DNA of 64,000 nucleotides from Arcobacteraceae bacterium (GTDB lineage: Bacteria; Campylobacterota; Campylobacteria; Campylobacterales; Arcobacteraceae): contig JAGLOP010000003.1 in assembly GCA_023138835.1 (NCBI GenBank), positions 99,225 through 163,224 of the forward strand, read 5' to 3'. Below the pieces are notes generated by a model, which did not search any database, had not been told where the DNA came from, and saw nothing but the letters and a program-made list of their open reading frames with translations. This document shows, one piece after another, positions 50,439-59,562 of the stretch; the stretch's first letter is position 1, and each line of letters starts with the position of its first letter. A program made the translations under genes and the position numbers.

Positions 50439-53036
50439 CTAAAATAAGTTAGCATTTTCATCTATCCATTTAAGATATTCGATAATGTCTTTTGTTTCAT
50501 CTTTACTCATATGTTGGTTAGGCATTTTAAGATTAAAGTAATTAATCATACCTTTTACATATGGATCATTATACATTTTTTCTGGATCAAGGATAAAGTT
50601 ACTTACCCATTTCTCAGCATTTTCATGTCTTTGAAGAACACCTGTTAAATCTGGACCTGATGACACTTTACCAATAACGTGACATCCACCACATCCACCT
50701 TCACCAAACGCTTTTTCTCCTCTTTGAGCAGAAGTAGTTTGTTTAGTTGAAATAAGTCTTACAAGTGCATCTTTAGCTCTGATACCAACATCAGCAGTTT
50801 TAACCATAAGCTGCCAAATCATATTTTCAAAAAGAATTGCTTTTTCAATATCACCAGCTTTTAAAGCAGCATCAGATAATTTTTTCTGAGCAGGAATTTG
50901 TCCAAATTGGTCAAATGCATCTGTTACAAGCTCAGCAACAACTTTATGGTCACCAAATTTATTTTCTTTTAAGAATTTAACAACACTCATAATTACAGCT
51001 TCTGTAGCATCATTAACTGCAACAGTTTTTTTGTACTCAGCCATTAATTCTGTTTTAGTCATTGTTTTCATTTTTAGTTTTTGAGCCGAAACATATTTTT
51101 TGTTTGGATCTTTAACCATTAAGTAACCCATCATCTCTAAGTGAAGTGCTGAACAGAACTCTGTACAGTAGTAAGGGAAAACACCCTCAATATCAGCTTC
51201 AAATTTAATAGTTGCAGTTTCACCTGGCTCTAAAGATGCATGTACATTATAATGATCCACAGTAAAACCATGAGTCTCATCTTGAGCACGTTCTAGGTTA
51301 GTTAAGTGCATAGTAACTATATCACCTTTATTAACTGTAATTCTTTCAGGATTGATATGAGATCTAACCATTGTAGCATATACTGTTACTTTATTTCCAT
51401 CTCTTTCAATTCTTTCTTGACCAGCTAAAGTTTTACCTTTATGTTGCTTACCTGTTGTAACATCTGTACCCATTGGGTATCTAACATGTGGATGTAACTT
51501 AGAAGCTCTAATCGCAACAGCTTGGTGAGGCTCACCTAAAGGAACTGGCATATCATAAAGTAGATCCATAGTCTTACCACTAATATCAATCAACTGGTGA
51601 TTTTGTGGGTGAAGAGGACCAACACTTTGGAATCTATCGATTGCAAGTTTATTTAAAGAGATAATATATTTACCTTGTGGGTCAGCAGATTTACCTTCCA
51701 TACCACATAAATGTCCAACATTATAATGTACATTTTCTTTATCTAAAACTTTTAAGTCTAAGTAGTTCCATTTTACAATTTGAGAATCAACATAAAGTGA
51801 AGTATAAATTTCACCTTTTACATTTGAATATTGATTATGCAATGGCCCAAGACCTAATTCAACTTGTCCATGTAAAGATTTTTTCATATCAAGAATTGGA
51901 ATACCGTATGGATCTTTTCCAACATAATCTTTAGCTTTAATTAAAGCTTTGATTTTGCTCCATTTATAAACAGAAGCATGAGTATCTAGCTTTCCACAAA
52001 CTGTGATATATTCACCATCAGGAGATACATCAACACCGTGAGGTGATTTTGGCTCAGGGATTAAAAAGAACGCATCATTTGCAACAGCAGTTTTCATGCT
52101 TATTACTTTATGACCATTAATCATTGTATAGTTTGCTTTATTTTGAGCTAATTTAGATAATTTTTCCCAGTTATATACATGTAAAAAGTCAGTATCAAAT
52201 CTACTCATACCAGCTTCATTTGGTGGCATACCAACTTCAATTCCACCTGTATACATCTCAGTATTAAATGAATTTGTAAAAGCCCAACCATGAGAAACAC
52301 CTTTACCAGCATCACTTAAATCTTGCATATATGGAGGCATTTCAATTGTATATGAATCTTTCTCTATAATTCGACCTTTTTTAGCATCGAATTTCCACAT
52401 TGTAACTCCACCTCTGTAAGTCTCTTTGTACTCTTCGATTGGGTGATAGTTATTATCAAAAGGAGCTGCATACTGACAAGCTTCAATAATATACTCAGAA
52501 TTTTGTGTAAAGAAAGCTCCACCATGCGCTGATTTAAAAACAGGATTAACAACAATTTGTCTAGTTTCAAAATCTGCTAAATCAATAATAGCAATTCTTG
52601 GATTAGCTTTATCATTAATCGCTAGCCATTTACCATCATACTCACCATTAACTTCAGAAATTGCAGGGTGATGTGTATCTCCCCAATTAATCTCTCTACC
52701 TCTAATGTTACCTTGTCTAAGAATTTTTTTAGAACCCTCATCAAAACCATAACCTTGCCATGGCTCAGGTGTAAATACAGCAATATATTTCAATATTTTC
52801 ATTGATGGTACACCATATACCATAACTTGTCCAGACTGACCACCAGAACTAAATACTACGAATTCATCTCTACCACCAGTTGGTAAATATGTTTTTGCAG
52901 CACGAATTACATCGTTTTCTGTTAAGCCTCTTTTTTTCATTATCTTCTCTAGTTCACCAGTACCAGCAGATGCAACAGTTGCAGCTAAAGTAGTACCAAG
53001 AACTAAAGTAGATAATTTACTAAAAGTTTTACTCAT
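50439..53036 (-). CDS. nosZ: Nitrous oxide reductase, clade II with C-terminal cytochrome c domain
   Basis: 865 residues. Sec-type signal peptide (LSTLVLGTTLAATVASA), not Tat, as usual for clade II. Seven-bladed propeller part with CuZ histidines, e.g. GDTHHPAISEVNGEY, KSAHGGAFFT, SHGWAFTNS, KSPHGVDVSPDGEY. Cupredoxin domain with CuA site CTEFCSALHLEMMGY (Cys624, Cys628, His632, Met635). C-terminal haem domain with CGGCHVIG (Cys782, Cys785, His786), found in epsilonproteobacterial NosZ. Reduces N2O to N2 in the periplasm. Own promoter with an FNR-like site and own terminator. Confidence 0.97.
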   Translation of the reverse strand: MSKTFSKLSTLVLGTTLAATVASAGTGELEKIMKKRGLTENDVIRAAKTYLPTGGRDEFVVFSSGGQSGQVMVYGVPSMKILKYIAVFTPEPWQGYGFDEGSKKILRQGNIRGREINWGDTHHPAISEVNGEYDGKWLAINDKANPRIAIIDLADFETRQIVVNPVFKSAHGGAFFTQNSEYIIEACQYAAPFDNNYHPIEEYKETYRGGVTMWKFDAKKGRIIEKDSYTIEMPPYMQDLSDAGKGVSHGWAFTNSFNTEMYTGGIEVGMPPNEAGMSRFDTDFLHVYNWEKLSKLAQNKANYTMINGHKVISMKTAVANDAFFLIPEPKSPHGVDVSPDGEYITVCGKLDTHASVYKWSKIKALIKAKDYVGKDPYGIPILDMKKSLHGQVELGLGPLHNQYSNVKGEIYTSLYVDSQIVKWNYLDLKVLDKENVHYNVGHLCGMEGKSADPQGKYIISLNKLAIDRFQSVGPLHPQNHQLIDISGKTMDLLYDMPVPLGEPHQAVAIRASKLHPHVRYPMGTDVTTGKQHKGKTLAGQERIERDGNKVTVYATMVRSHINPERITVNKGDIVTMHLTNLERAQDETHGFTVDHYNVHASLEPGETATIKFEADIEGVFPYYCTEFCSALHLEMMGYLMVKDPNKKYVSAQKLKMKTMTKTELMAEYKKTVAVNDATEAVIMSVVKFLKENKFGDHKVVAELVTDAFDQFGQIPAQKKLSDAALKAGDIEKAILFENMIWQLMVKTADVGIRAKDALVRLISTKQTTSAQRGEKAFGEGGCGGCHVIGKVSSGPDLTGVLQRHENAEKWVSNFILDPEKMYNDPYVKGMINYFNLKMPNQHMSKDETKDIIEYLKWIDENANLF

Positions 53037-53086
53037 TTTTTCTCCTTTTTTTGTTATCTGAATATAAAATATTCAAATTCTATGAA

Positions 53087-53128
53087 ATAATATAATATTT
53101 TGGAGTTAAATAATTTGACTTAGGGCAA
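53087..53128 (-). promoter_or_regulatory. FNR/CRP-type promoter of nosZ
   Basis: Minus-strand TTGCC-N4-GTCAA (53128-53115), related to the nosB site (both read TTG-N5-AAGTCAA, share TAAGTCAA). A -10-like TATTAT sits at 53092-53087, so the site is centred about 41 bases upstream of the inferred start near 53080. ATG follows after an A-rich leader with AAGGAG. Confidence 0.65.
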
Positions 53129-53160
53129 ATTAACATAAAATAAATGATTAATTTTAATTT

Positions 53161-54135
53161 TTAAGTTTGTTTAAGATTGTGACTTTTGATTAAATTATTT
53201 AAATCAACTTTTAAATCTTCTAATTTAGCTTGTGAAGTCATTAATTCTTCTAAAGATTCAATAACTGCATCCTCTTTTTTAGTCATCTGTATATCAATAT
53301 CTTTATCGTTATTTATAACAGCAAGAAATTCTAAAAACTCTTCAATATTATTTTCTATTTGTTCTAATGATTGTGATGTATATTGCATAGAAACAGTAGA
53401 TTGTTCTATAGAGTTATTTATTTTATCAACTAAAAAATTAAAATCATTAGTTGCTTTTGTGATTTCAATATTATTACTTACAATTTCCATTGGTTCAAGT
53501 TGGGCAATAGTTGAATTTTCTATAACTTTTTTTGAAGTTTGCGAAAAGCGCTGTATAAATGCAATAATAACCTTAATTTGAGTAAATAAATATATAAGCA
53601 ACCCACTCATAACAATAAACAAAATATATTGTATCAGTTTATAGTAGTGCAGTATATCATGAAAATAATCTGTATGAATTGAAATTAATTTATCAAACTC
53701 TACTATTAATATTAAATTTACAGAATATATATCTTTAACTGTTGTTTCTAAAATTATATTTGTATATGCAGTTGTAACTTTGCTTTGATTTCTGAACTTT
53801 TGCACATCTAAATAAAATTTATTCCATAAAATTACTATTTTTTCACTTTGTTTTTTTATTAAAGGTGATGGTACTTCATTTAAAGTATTGTCTCTTTGAC
53901 TCATATTATCAAGAAAGCTTTTTATTGATTCATCTAATTGTACTGTAGAGCTATTTTTATTTTTATAAATATAAAAAATATTCTTTGATATCTCTTGTGT
54001 AAATGCTTTTTGCTGATTTATAGTTTCTAGTAAACTATTATTTATTTTATTTTGATTTCCAATATACCCAGATATAATAACCAATGCAAAAGAAAGTATA
54101 AAGATTGCTATTCCAACTATTTTAATTTTTGTCAT
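53161..54135 (-). CDS. Membrane sensor-like protein with PilJ/NarX-type periplasmic domain
   Basis: 324 residues: helix 1 (IKIVGIAIFILSFALVIISGY split by description), a four-helix-bundle-like periplasmic domain (about 28-160) with SEKIVILWNKFYLDVQKF resembling PilJ/NarX input domains, helix 2 near 165-187, then a cytosolic coiled coil with no kinase, methyl-accepting or cyclase domain. Such input domains bind nitrate/nitrite or similar small ions in NarX. It follows the Crp/Fnr gene by four bases and faces nosZ, so it may signal to that regulator by protein contact. Inference. Confidence 0.7.
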   Translation of the reverse strand: MTKIKIVGIAIFILSFALVIISGYIGNQNKINNSLLETINQQKAFTQEISKNIFYIYKNKNSSTVQLDESIKSFLDNMSQRDNTLNEVPSPLIKKQSEKIVILWNKFYLDVQKFRNQSKVTTAYTNIILETTVKDIYSVNLILIVEFDKLISIHTDYFHDILHYYKLIQYILFIVMSGLLIYLFTQIKVIIAFIQRFSQTSKKVIENSTIAQLEPMEIVSNNIEITKATNDFNFLVDKINNSIEQSTVSMQYTSQSLEQIENNIEEFLEFLAVINNDKDIDIQMTKKEDAVIESLEELMTSQAKLEDLKVDLNNLIKSHNLKQT

Positions 54136-54139
54136 TTTA

Positions 54140-54796
54140 CTACTCCTTGTAAATCATCTCTAAATTCTGTTTATCCAAAATAGAAACTTTTCCCTGAATT
54201 ATATCAATAATATTATTTCTTTTTAACCTGTTTAAAACTCTAGATAAAGTTGCTGCTTGAATATGCAAGATAAGTGATATATCATGCCGTTTAAGCTTAT
54301 TAAACATATCCAAATCTGAGCCGATCATCATAGCAACTTTTGCAACAGCATCAAAAATAAACTCTCGATTGATTAAAGATTCTAGTTTATGAGCTCTTGA
54401 TATGATCTCATTTGCAAATTCCATATTTAAAATATTATTTTTTAAAAAATTATTTTTAAAAGATTGATAGTCTATGCTTAAAACTTTTGAATTTTCTATA
54501 AATGAGATATTTGAAAAATAAAATTGCTTATTTTCATCAATATGTGAAACTTCAGATAACATATTATTTTTATGTATGTAAAATAAAAAGATCTCATTAT
54601 CATGTTTATCTATTTTATATGATTTTGCCTGCCCTTCGACTAAAAACAGAAGTTGTTTTGTTTGGCTTTTTTCATAACATAAAACATAATCTTTATCATA
54701 AGAACTCATAGTTGATATCTTAGTCAATAAATCAATTTGTTCATCATTTAAAGTAGTAAAAAAGTCTAGAGTTTTGATAGCATTTTTAATAGACAA
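54140..54796 (-). CDS. Crp/Fnr-family transcription regulator
   Basis: 218 residues: cNMP-binding-like beta domain (about 20-125), long dimer helix, and C-terminal HTH with HDISLILHIQAATLSRVLNRLKRN split by description. There is no FNR-type N-terminal Cys cluster (only one Cys, near residue 39), so it does not bind an Fe-S cluster like FNR and may sense NO or another ligand. It sits directly next to nosZ and is the best candidate for binding the TTGAC-type sites at nosZ and nosB. Confidence 0.88.
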   Translation of the reverse strand: MSIKNAIKTLDFFTTLNDEQIDLLTKISTMSSYDKDYVLCYEKSQTKQLLFLVEGQAKSYKIDKHDNEIFLFYIHKNNMLSEVSHIDENKQFYFSNISFIENSKVLSIDYQSFKNNFLKNNILNMEFANEIISRAHKLESLINREFIFDAVAKVAMMIGSDLDMFNKLKRHDISLILHIQAATLSRVLNRLKRNNIIDIIQGKVSILDKQNLEMIYKE

Positions 54797-54832
54797 GATA
54801 TTCCCAATTAATTAAATTATTTTATTATATTA

Positions 54833-55876
54833 TTATTTTGCTGAACTAATGATTTCTCCACTTCCTAAAACTTTATCTTCATCATAAAAAACTGCAATTT
54901 GACCGTTTGCAACCCCTAAGACGGGTTCGTATAAATCAATAGTTGCTATTTTCTCATCTTCACTGATTACAACTTTACATAAAGCAGGATAGCTTCTAAA
55001 TCTTAATTTTACTCTACATTCAAATTCTTTTGAGTCTATAAACATATTAAGATTATTAATCTCTACTTTATTTATAGCTAAGTTCTCTTTTTTACAAACG
55101 GTAATTGTATTTGATTTGGCATCTATTGATTTTACAAAATGCGGGTCATGAGCACCATGCACATAAAAACCTCTTCGCTTACCTATGGTGTAGTGCATAT
55201 AACCTTTATGATGTCCTACTACATTGCCCTCTTCATCTTTAACATCACCTTTTTGTTCAATATTTGTGTGAAGTTTTAAAATATCTGTATAAACACCTTC
55301 TACAAAACATATCTCTTGTGAATCTTTTTTTTCACCAATAGCTTTAAATTGTGGGATATCCAAAGCTATCTTTCTTATCTCTTCTTTTGTATATTTACTC
55401 ATTGGGAAAATAAGACTAGGTAAGACTTTTTTATTGATTTGTCCTAAAAAATAGCTTTGATCTTTAGTTTTATCAGATGCTGCATAAATAAATTTACCAT
55501 CAGTATTAGCATAATGTCCAGTCGCTAAATAGTCACAACCTTTTTCCATAGCAAAATCAAACATTGCACCAAATTTAATATCACGATTACATATAACACA
55601 AGGATTAGGAGTAATTCCATCAATATATCCATTTACAAAATAATCATAAACTTCTTTTTTAAACTTTTGGGTTAAATCTATAATATCATATTTTATATTT
55701 AAAAATTTAGCTACTTTATCGATAGCTTCAAGATTTTTTTCATGATACCCTTCAATTACATTATGAAGTTTCATATAAACACCCTGAACCTCATATCCCT
55801 CTTTTTGAAGTAAATATGCAGTTACAGAACTGTCAACGCCACCACTTAATCCAACCATTATTTTTTTATTATTCAT
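54833..55876 (-). CDS. mnmA: tRNA-uridine 2-sulfurtransferase MnmA
   Basis: 347 residues. PP-loop ATPase start MVGLSGGVDSSVTAYLLQKEG split by description, catalytic cysteines in NPCVICNRDIKFG (Cys near 93) and QEICFVEG (Cys near 190), and tRNA-binding ATGHYAN and DQSYFLGQI. It thiolates U34 of Lys, Glu and Gln tRNAs. Divergent from the small cytochrome gene at 55951. An MnmC-like FAD protein lies 12 kb away at 41663. Confidence 0.96.
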   Translation of the reverse strand: MNNKKIMVGLSGGVDSSVTAYLLQKEGYEVQGVYMKLHNVIEGYHEKNLEAIDKVAKFLNIKYDIIDLTQKFKKEVYDYFVNGYIDGITPNPCVICNRDIKFGAMFDFAMEKGCDYLATGHYANTDGKFIYAASDKTKDQSYFLGQINKKVLPSLIFPMSKYTKEEIRKIALDIPQFKAIGEKKDSQEICFVEGVYTDILKLHTNIEQKGDVKDEEGNVVGHHKGYMHYTIGKRRGFYVHGAHDPHFVKSIDAKSNTITVCKKENLAINKVEINNLNMFIDSKEFECRVKLRFRSYPALCKVVISEDEKIATIDLYEPVLGVANGQIAVFYDEDKVLGSGEIISSAK

Positions 55877-55950
55877 TTTTGAATTCTAACTAAATAATAT
55901 CAATTGAATATTAAAAGAATATTTTAATTATCATTTGCTATTATTTCAAG

Positions 55951-56307
55951 ATGAAAAAATTATTAATAATATTAATATCAATGCTAAACTTGGAAGCTGA
56001 CAATTATAAATCACTTTTATTTCATGGAAATTGTATAACATGTCATTTTGAAAAGAAAACAGTCTCTGCACCGTCTGTTATAGAATTTAAAGAACGATAT
56101 ATATCGGCATTTCCTGAAAAAAATGATTTTGTAGAATATATGGCTAAATGGGTACAACACCCAAATGCAAAAACTTCACTAATGGCCGATGCAATTAAAA
56201 AACATGAACTTATGCCAGAACTTGGTTTTGATCTAGATACTTTAAAGCAAATTTCTCAGTATATTTATGACACAGATTTTACAAAGCCGCACAAAGGTCA
56301 TAAATAA
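55951..56307 (+). CDS. Small monoheme cytochrome c
   Basis: 118 residues with a short signal peptide (KLLIILISMLNLEAD), one haem site GNCITCHFEKKTVSAPS near residue 27 and a possible Met ligand at HELMPELGF near 89. Periplasmic electron carrier of unknown partner. Its 3' end overlaps the convergent folK stop by about ten bases. Confidence 0.85.
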   Translation: MKKLLIILISMLNLEADNYKSLLFHGNCITCHFEKKTVSAPSVIEFKERYISAFPEKNDFVEYMAKWVQHPNAKTSLMADAIKKHELMPELGFDLDTLKQISQYIYDTDFTKPHKGHK

Positions 56308-56786
56308 GATAACGGTATAGTTACCGATTTTCTATTTTCCCAATCTAAGTGTGGTATCGTTAACTTTTCACTTCTCATTTTTAACTTTTCACTTTTTTGT
56401 GAAACAAAAATAATATCAATATCAAGTGTTCTTGGAGCATCTTTAAAACTTCTAAGTCTACCGAATCTATTTTCATATCTTTGCATCTGTCTTAAAAACG
56501 GCATAGGAGAAAGATTCGTTTTTAAAACTATTAAGCCATTTAAAAAATCATTTTGCTCTAAATATCCAAATGGCGGATTTTTCAACAATGGACTTGTTTT
56601 AATTATATGAAATCTACAATCATTTTGAAGTGCCAAAAAAAGTTTATCAAATCTTTGTTTTACATTTCCAATATTTCCACCAATACCTAAAGTAACTGTA
56701 TAAGTTTTGGTTGAAGTTTTAATAGATTTATATGGAAAATTATTTGTAAAATACAGTACTGAAGATTTTGATAGTTGTTTCTTCAT
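56298..56786 (-). CDS. folK: 6-hydroxymethyl-7,8-dihydropterin pyrophosphokinase FolK
   Basis: 162 residues; GIGGNIGNVKQRFDKLF, NPPFGYLEQNDFLNG and the signature RSFKDAPRTLDIDIIFV are diagnostic. It transfers pyrophosphate to hydroxymethyldihydropterin in folate synthesis. The segment SQKSEKLKMRSEKLTIPH is encoded by a five-unit heptamer repeat and seems to be an insertion in a surface loop before the PHLD motif. Confidence 0.94.
   Translation of the reverse strand: MKKQLSKSSVLYFTNNFPYKSIKTSTKTYTVTLGIGGNIGNVKQRFDKLFLALQNDCRFHIIKTSPLLKNPPFGYLEQNDFLNGLIVLKTNLSPMPFLRQMQRYENRFGRLRSFKDAPRTLDIDIIFVSQKSEKLKMRSEKLTIPHLDWENRKSVTIPLSYL
56360..56394. repeat. Five-unit degenerate heptamer repeat inside folK
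   Basis: Consecutive 7-mers TTAACTT, TTCACTT, CTCATTT, TTAACTT, TTCACTT; units 1-2 and 4-5 are identical 14-mers. The length of 35 bases would break the frame unless flanking bases compensate; the reading frame is in fact open through it. Confidence 0.8.
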
Positions 56787-57518
56787 TTATAGAAAAAATG
56801 ACCCTGCAAACCCTATCAATCCACCAAATACAGCACCCCAGACTACAAGCCATCCAAGATGTTCTTTGATTAAATCTTGAATTATATCCTTTACAATTTT
56901 AGGTGTTAATTCATCTAATCTTGCTGTTACAACAGCTTGAATCTTTTTATATATATCATCACTAATATCACTGCTTCTTAATGTTTCTTGTAAAGTTTTT
57001 TGAAAAGATGATGTATGTACTATTTCATTCATAGCTGATTTCATTTTTACAGCAAATGGTTCTTGAAGCGGGTCTAAAGCTTTTTCACCGCCAAACATCC
57101 CAAGCATACCGCCAAAACTAGACTCCATAACCGCACTTTTTAAACTTAAAAAAGCGGGTGAAAAATCAGTTTTTTCTAAAAGAGCCGAAAAATCAAAATG
57201 TTTATCATCAGTAGAAAACTCATCTTTAAAAAATTTGTCCAAATTTTCTTTAGTAAAAAATTGATTCATTATCAATGAGTAAATAGAAACCTTAAATGAT
57301 TCAAATCTATCTTCAATTACTCCACTTCCATAAAGAAACGGTACTTTTTCAAATAACATATGAATAGCTATTGAATTTGTAAGTGAACCGCTTAAAGCAA
57401 AAAGTCCTATTGTTAATACAATATTATTTTCTAAAACAATACCGACTAAAACTAAAATAAAAGATACTAAATTTGCGGCAAAGGCTTTATTTTGCATAGC
57501 AATTGTCCTCGTATTCAC
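56787..57518 (-). CDS. DUF445 family membrane protein
   Basis: 243 residues: two N-terminal helices with GSLTNSIAIHMLFEKVPFLYGSG split by description, typical of DUF445, a long soluble helical middle, and a C-terminal helix LGWLVVWGAVFGGLIGFAGSFF split by description. Conserved in Campylobacterota, function unknown. The ATG of folK immediately follows its stop, so the two are one transcript. Confidence 0.85.
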   Translation of the reverse strand: MNTRTIAMQNKAFAANLVSFILVLVGIVLENNIVLTIGLFALSGSLTNSIAIHMLFEKVPFLYGSGVIEDRFESFKVSIYSLIMNQFFTKENLDKFFKDEFSTDDKHFDFSALLEKTDFSPAFLSLKSAVMESSFGGMLGMFGGEKALDPLQEPFAVKMKSAMNEIVHTSSFQKTLQETLRSSDISDDIYKKIQAVVTARLDELTPKIVKDIIQDLIKEHLGWLVVWGAVFGGLIGFAGSFFL

Positions 57519-57549
57519 TGTGGAATTTCATCTCTTCTGTCATCATATT

Positions 57550-57888
57550 CTAGTTAACACCAATAATATAATAGACTTCTTTATTAGGCAGTTTTTTCAT
57601 TTCTACATGATATTTTTTACTAAAGTGTTCAACTTCAGCATGAAATTCTTTTAAAATCTCTGTAGCATCTGCATTTCCACATTTTATTTTAAGATATTTA
57701 TCACTATTTGACATAGCGACAAAGGCATTCATATGTTTTAAGGCATCATTTAAACTAATAATATGTTTGGCAAACTTTTCAAAACCTTTTGTATTATCTA
57801 TAATAGCTTCAATTTGTTTTTGTGTTTGCTCATTTCTTGAATATCCAAGTTGTGATATTAATACTTCCGGGGTAACTTCTAAATGCAT
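57550..57888 (-). CDS. Small conserved-looking hypothetical protein
   Basis: 112 residues, soluble, mostly helical with a mixed alpha/beta end (KLPNKEVYYIIGVN). One Cys. No motif recognised. Its place between the M24 peptidase and the DUF445 gene on the same strand, with good AAGGA before the ATG, supports that it is real. No function is proposed. Confidence 0.75.
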   Translation of the reverse strand: MHLEVTPEVLISQLGYSRNEQTQKQIEAIIDNTKGFEKFAKHIISLNDALKHMNAFVAMSNSDKYLKIKCGNADATEILKEFHAEVEHFSKKYHVEMKKLPNKEVYYIIGVN

Positions 57889-57945
57889 TTTTTAATTCCT
57901 TTTTGTTTTATAATAAATAATAATTTTAACTAAATTTAATTTAAT

Positions 57946-58974
57946 TTAAAGAATTACAGCTTTGCCATTTTGCATAGCAACGGTATCTTCAATTCTTACT
58001 CCAAACTCATTTGGCAAATAGATACCAGGTTCAACTGTAAATACCATATTTTCTTCAATAATCACATCACTTTTACTTGATATATTTGGATATTCATGAA
58101 TATCCAATCCTACTCCATGTCCGGTGCTGTGTACAAAATATTTTCCATATCCTGCTTTTTCTATAACATCTCTGGCAATTTTATCAATTGCAGATGCACT
58201 CATACCAACTCTTGCTTTACTCATAGCTTTTTGTTGTGCTTTTAAAACAATATCATAAACTTTTTGTTGTTTTTTATTTTTAAATTTTTGTTCTCTTTTA
58301 AAGTTGATATTTTCACTAAAACTTGCAGTGCAAGTTCTATCACTGCAGTATCTTTTATATTTTATCCCTGCATCCACTAATATCAAATCATTTTTCTTTA
58401 ATTTTATATTTGTAGGAAGTGCATGAGGTTTAGCAGAATTTGCATTGATTGCTACAATTGGATCAAAACTTAAATCATATTTTCCATTTTGCTGCATAAA
58501 AAGCTTATCTTTAAATTGCAACAATGTTTCTTTCTTTTCTAGTCCGTTGGTTGACAAATAAGAGGCAAATAGTTTAAATCCATTTCGACCTAATTTACTG
58601 GCCATTTTAAGCAATTTTATCTCATCGTCAGTTTTAATAATCCGTTTTAATTTTGAAAAATTTTCTTTTTGAATAAATTTAATATTTAAATTTTTTGAAA
58701 GTTTAGAGAAAGTTGCAACATTAAAATCATAAGGGTCAAAACATAGTTTTTTAATTCTTTTATTTTTTAATATCTTTCGTGTAGTTCTAATTAAATCTTT
58801 TGAAATAATAACTTCACAATTTATAGTATTTAATTTGGCTTCTATTTCATATCGGGCATCAGTGATGAAAAAAGATTCACCACCAAGCTTTAGAAAAATT
58901 AGATTATCACAACTGTATCCACACTCATAATAAACGGCATTTTCATCACATAAAATATAATTAGTTTGCGACAA
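57946..58974 (-). CDS. M24-family Xaa-Pro aminopeptidase
   Basis: 342 residues. N-terminal creatinase-like domain, then the pita-bread fold with the metal ligands: DAGIKYKRYCSDRTC (two Asp), HSTGHGVGLDIHEYP (His), VFTVEPGIYLP (Glu) and GVRIEDTVAM (Glu). It removes N-terminal residues next to proline in the cytosol. It is 36 bases downstream of aroQ; this neighbour pair is common in this phylum. Confidence 0.92.
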   Translation of the reverse strand: MSQTNYILCDENAVYYECGYSCDNLIFLKLGGESFFITDARYEIEAKLNTINCEVIISKDLIRTTRKILKNKRIKKLCFDPYDFNVATFSKLSKNLNIKFIQKENFSKLKRIIKTDDEIKLLKMASKLGRNGFKLFASYLSTNGLEKKETLLQFKDKLFMQQNGKYDLSFDPIVAINANSAKPHALPTNIKLKKNDLILVDAGIKYKRYCSDRTCTASFSENINFKREQKFKNKKQQKVYDIVLKAQQKAMSKARVGMSASAIDKIARDVIEKAGYGKYFVHSTGHGVGLDIHEYPNISSKSDVIIEENMVFTVEPGIYLPNEFGVRIEDTVAMQNGKAVIL

Positions 58975-59010
58975 GTGAGATTTATCCTCGTATCTTAAGA
59001 AATTACTTCT

Positions 59011-59511
59011 CTACGCTTCATCAGCACTTTGTGTCTGTGCTTGTGCTTGCTCTTCTTGCATTTGTTGATTTGCTTTAATTTCATTTATTATTTGAGTAAG
59101 TGCTATAAGTGCCATATGGTATCCAAATGGACCAAATCCACTAACTACACCTGTACTTGCCGGTGCAGTTATAGAATTCTTTCTAAATTCTTCTCTTTTA
59201 TAAATATTTGAAATATGCACTTCAACTGTTGGCATAGCAACTGCTGATAAGGCATCACGAATAGCAATACTTGTATGAGAATAAGCCGCTGGATTTATAA
59301 TAATTCCGTCTACTTCACCCAAACATTCTTGAATCTTATCTACAATCTCACCTTCAAGATTACTTTGAAAAAATTCTAATTCCATACCATTTTGAGAAGC
59401 CGAACCTTTCATTTGTTCGTGAATTTGATCTAAAGTCATTGGTCCATAGATATGTTGTTCTCTTACACCTAACATATTTAAATTTGGTCCTTGTATCACT
59501 GCTATTTTCAT
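59011..59511 (-). CDS. aroQ: 3-dehydroquinate dehydratase type II
   Basis: 166 residues with the type II signatures [61 protein letters not shown] and the catalytic Tyr/Arg/His layout. It converts 3-dehydroquinate to 3-dehydroshikimate. A Gln/Ala-rich tail of about 17 residues ([19 protein letters not shown]) extends beyond the usual end. Confidence 0.95.
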   Translation of the reverse strand: MKIAVIQGPNLNMLGVREQHIYGPMTLDQIHEQMKGSASQNGMELEFFQSNLEGEIVDKIQECLGEVDGIIINPAAYSHTSIAIRDALSAVAMPTVEVHISNIYKREEFRKNSITAPASTGVVSGFGPFGYHMALIALTQIINEIKANQQMQEEQAQAQTQSADEA

Positions 59512-59562
59512 TTCTTTCCTTTTTTTGTTTAAATTTGTCAGTATGATACCAAAATGTAGCTT

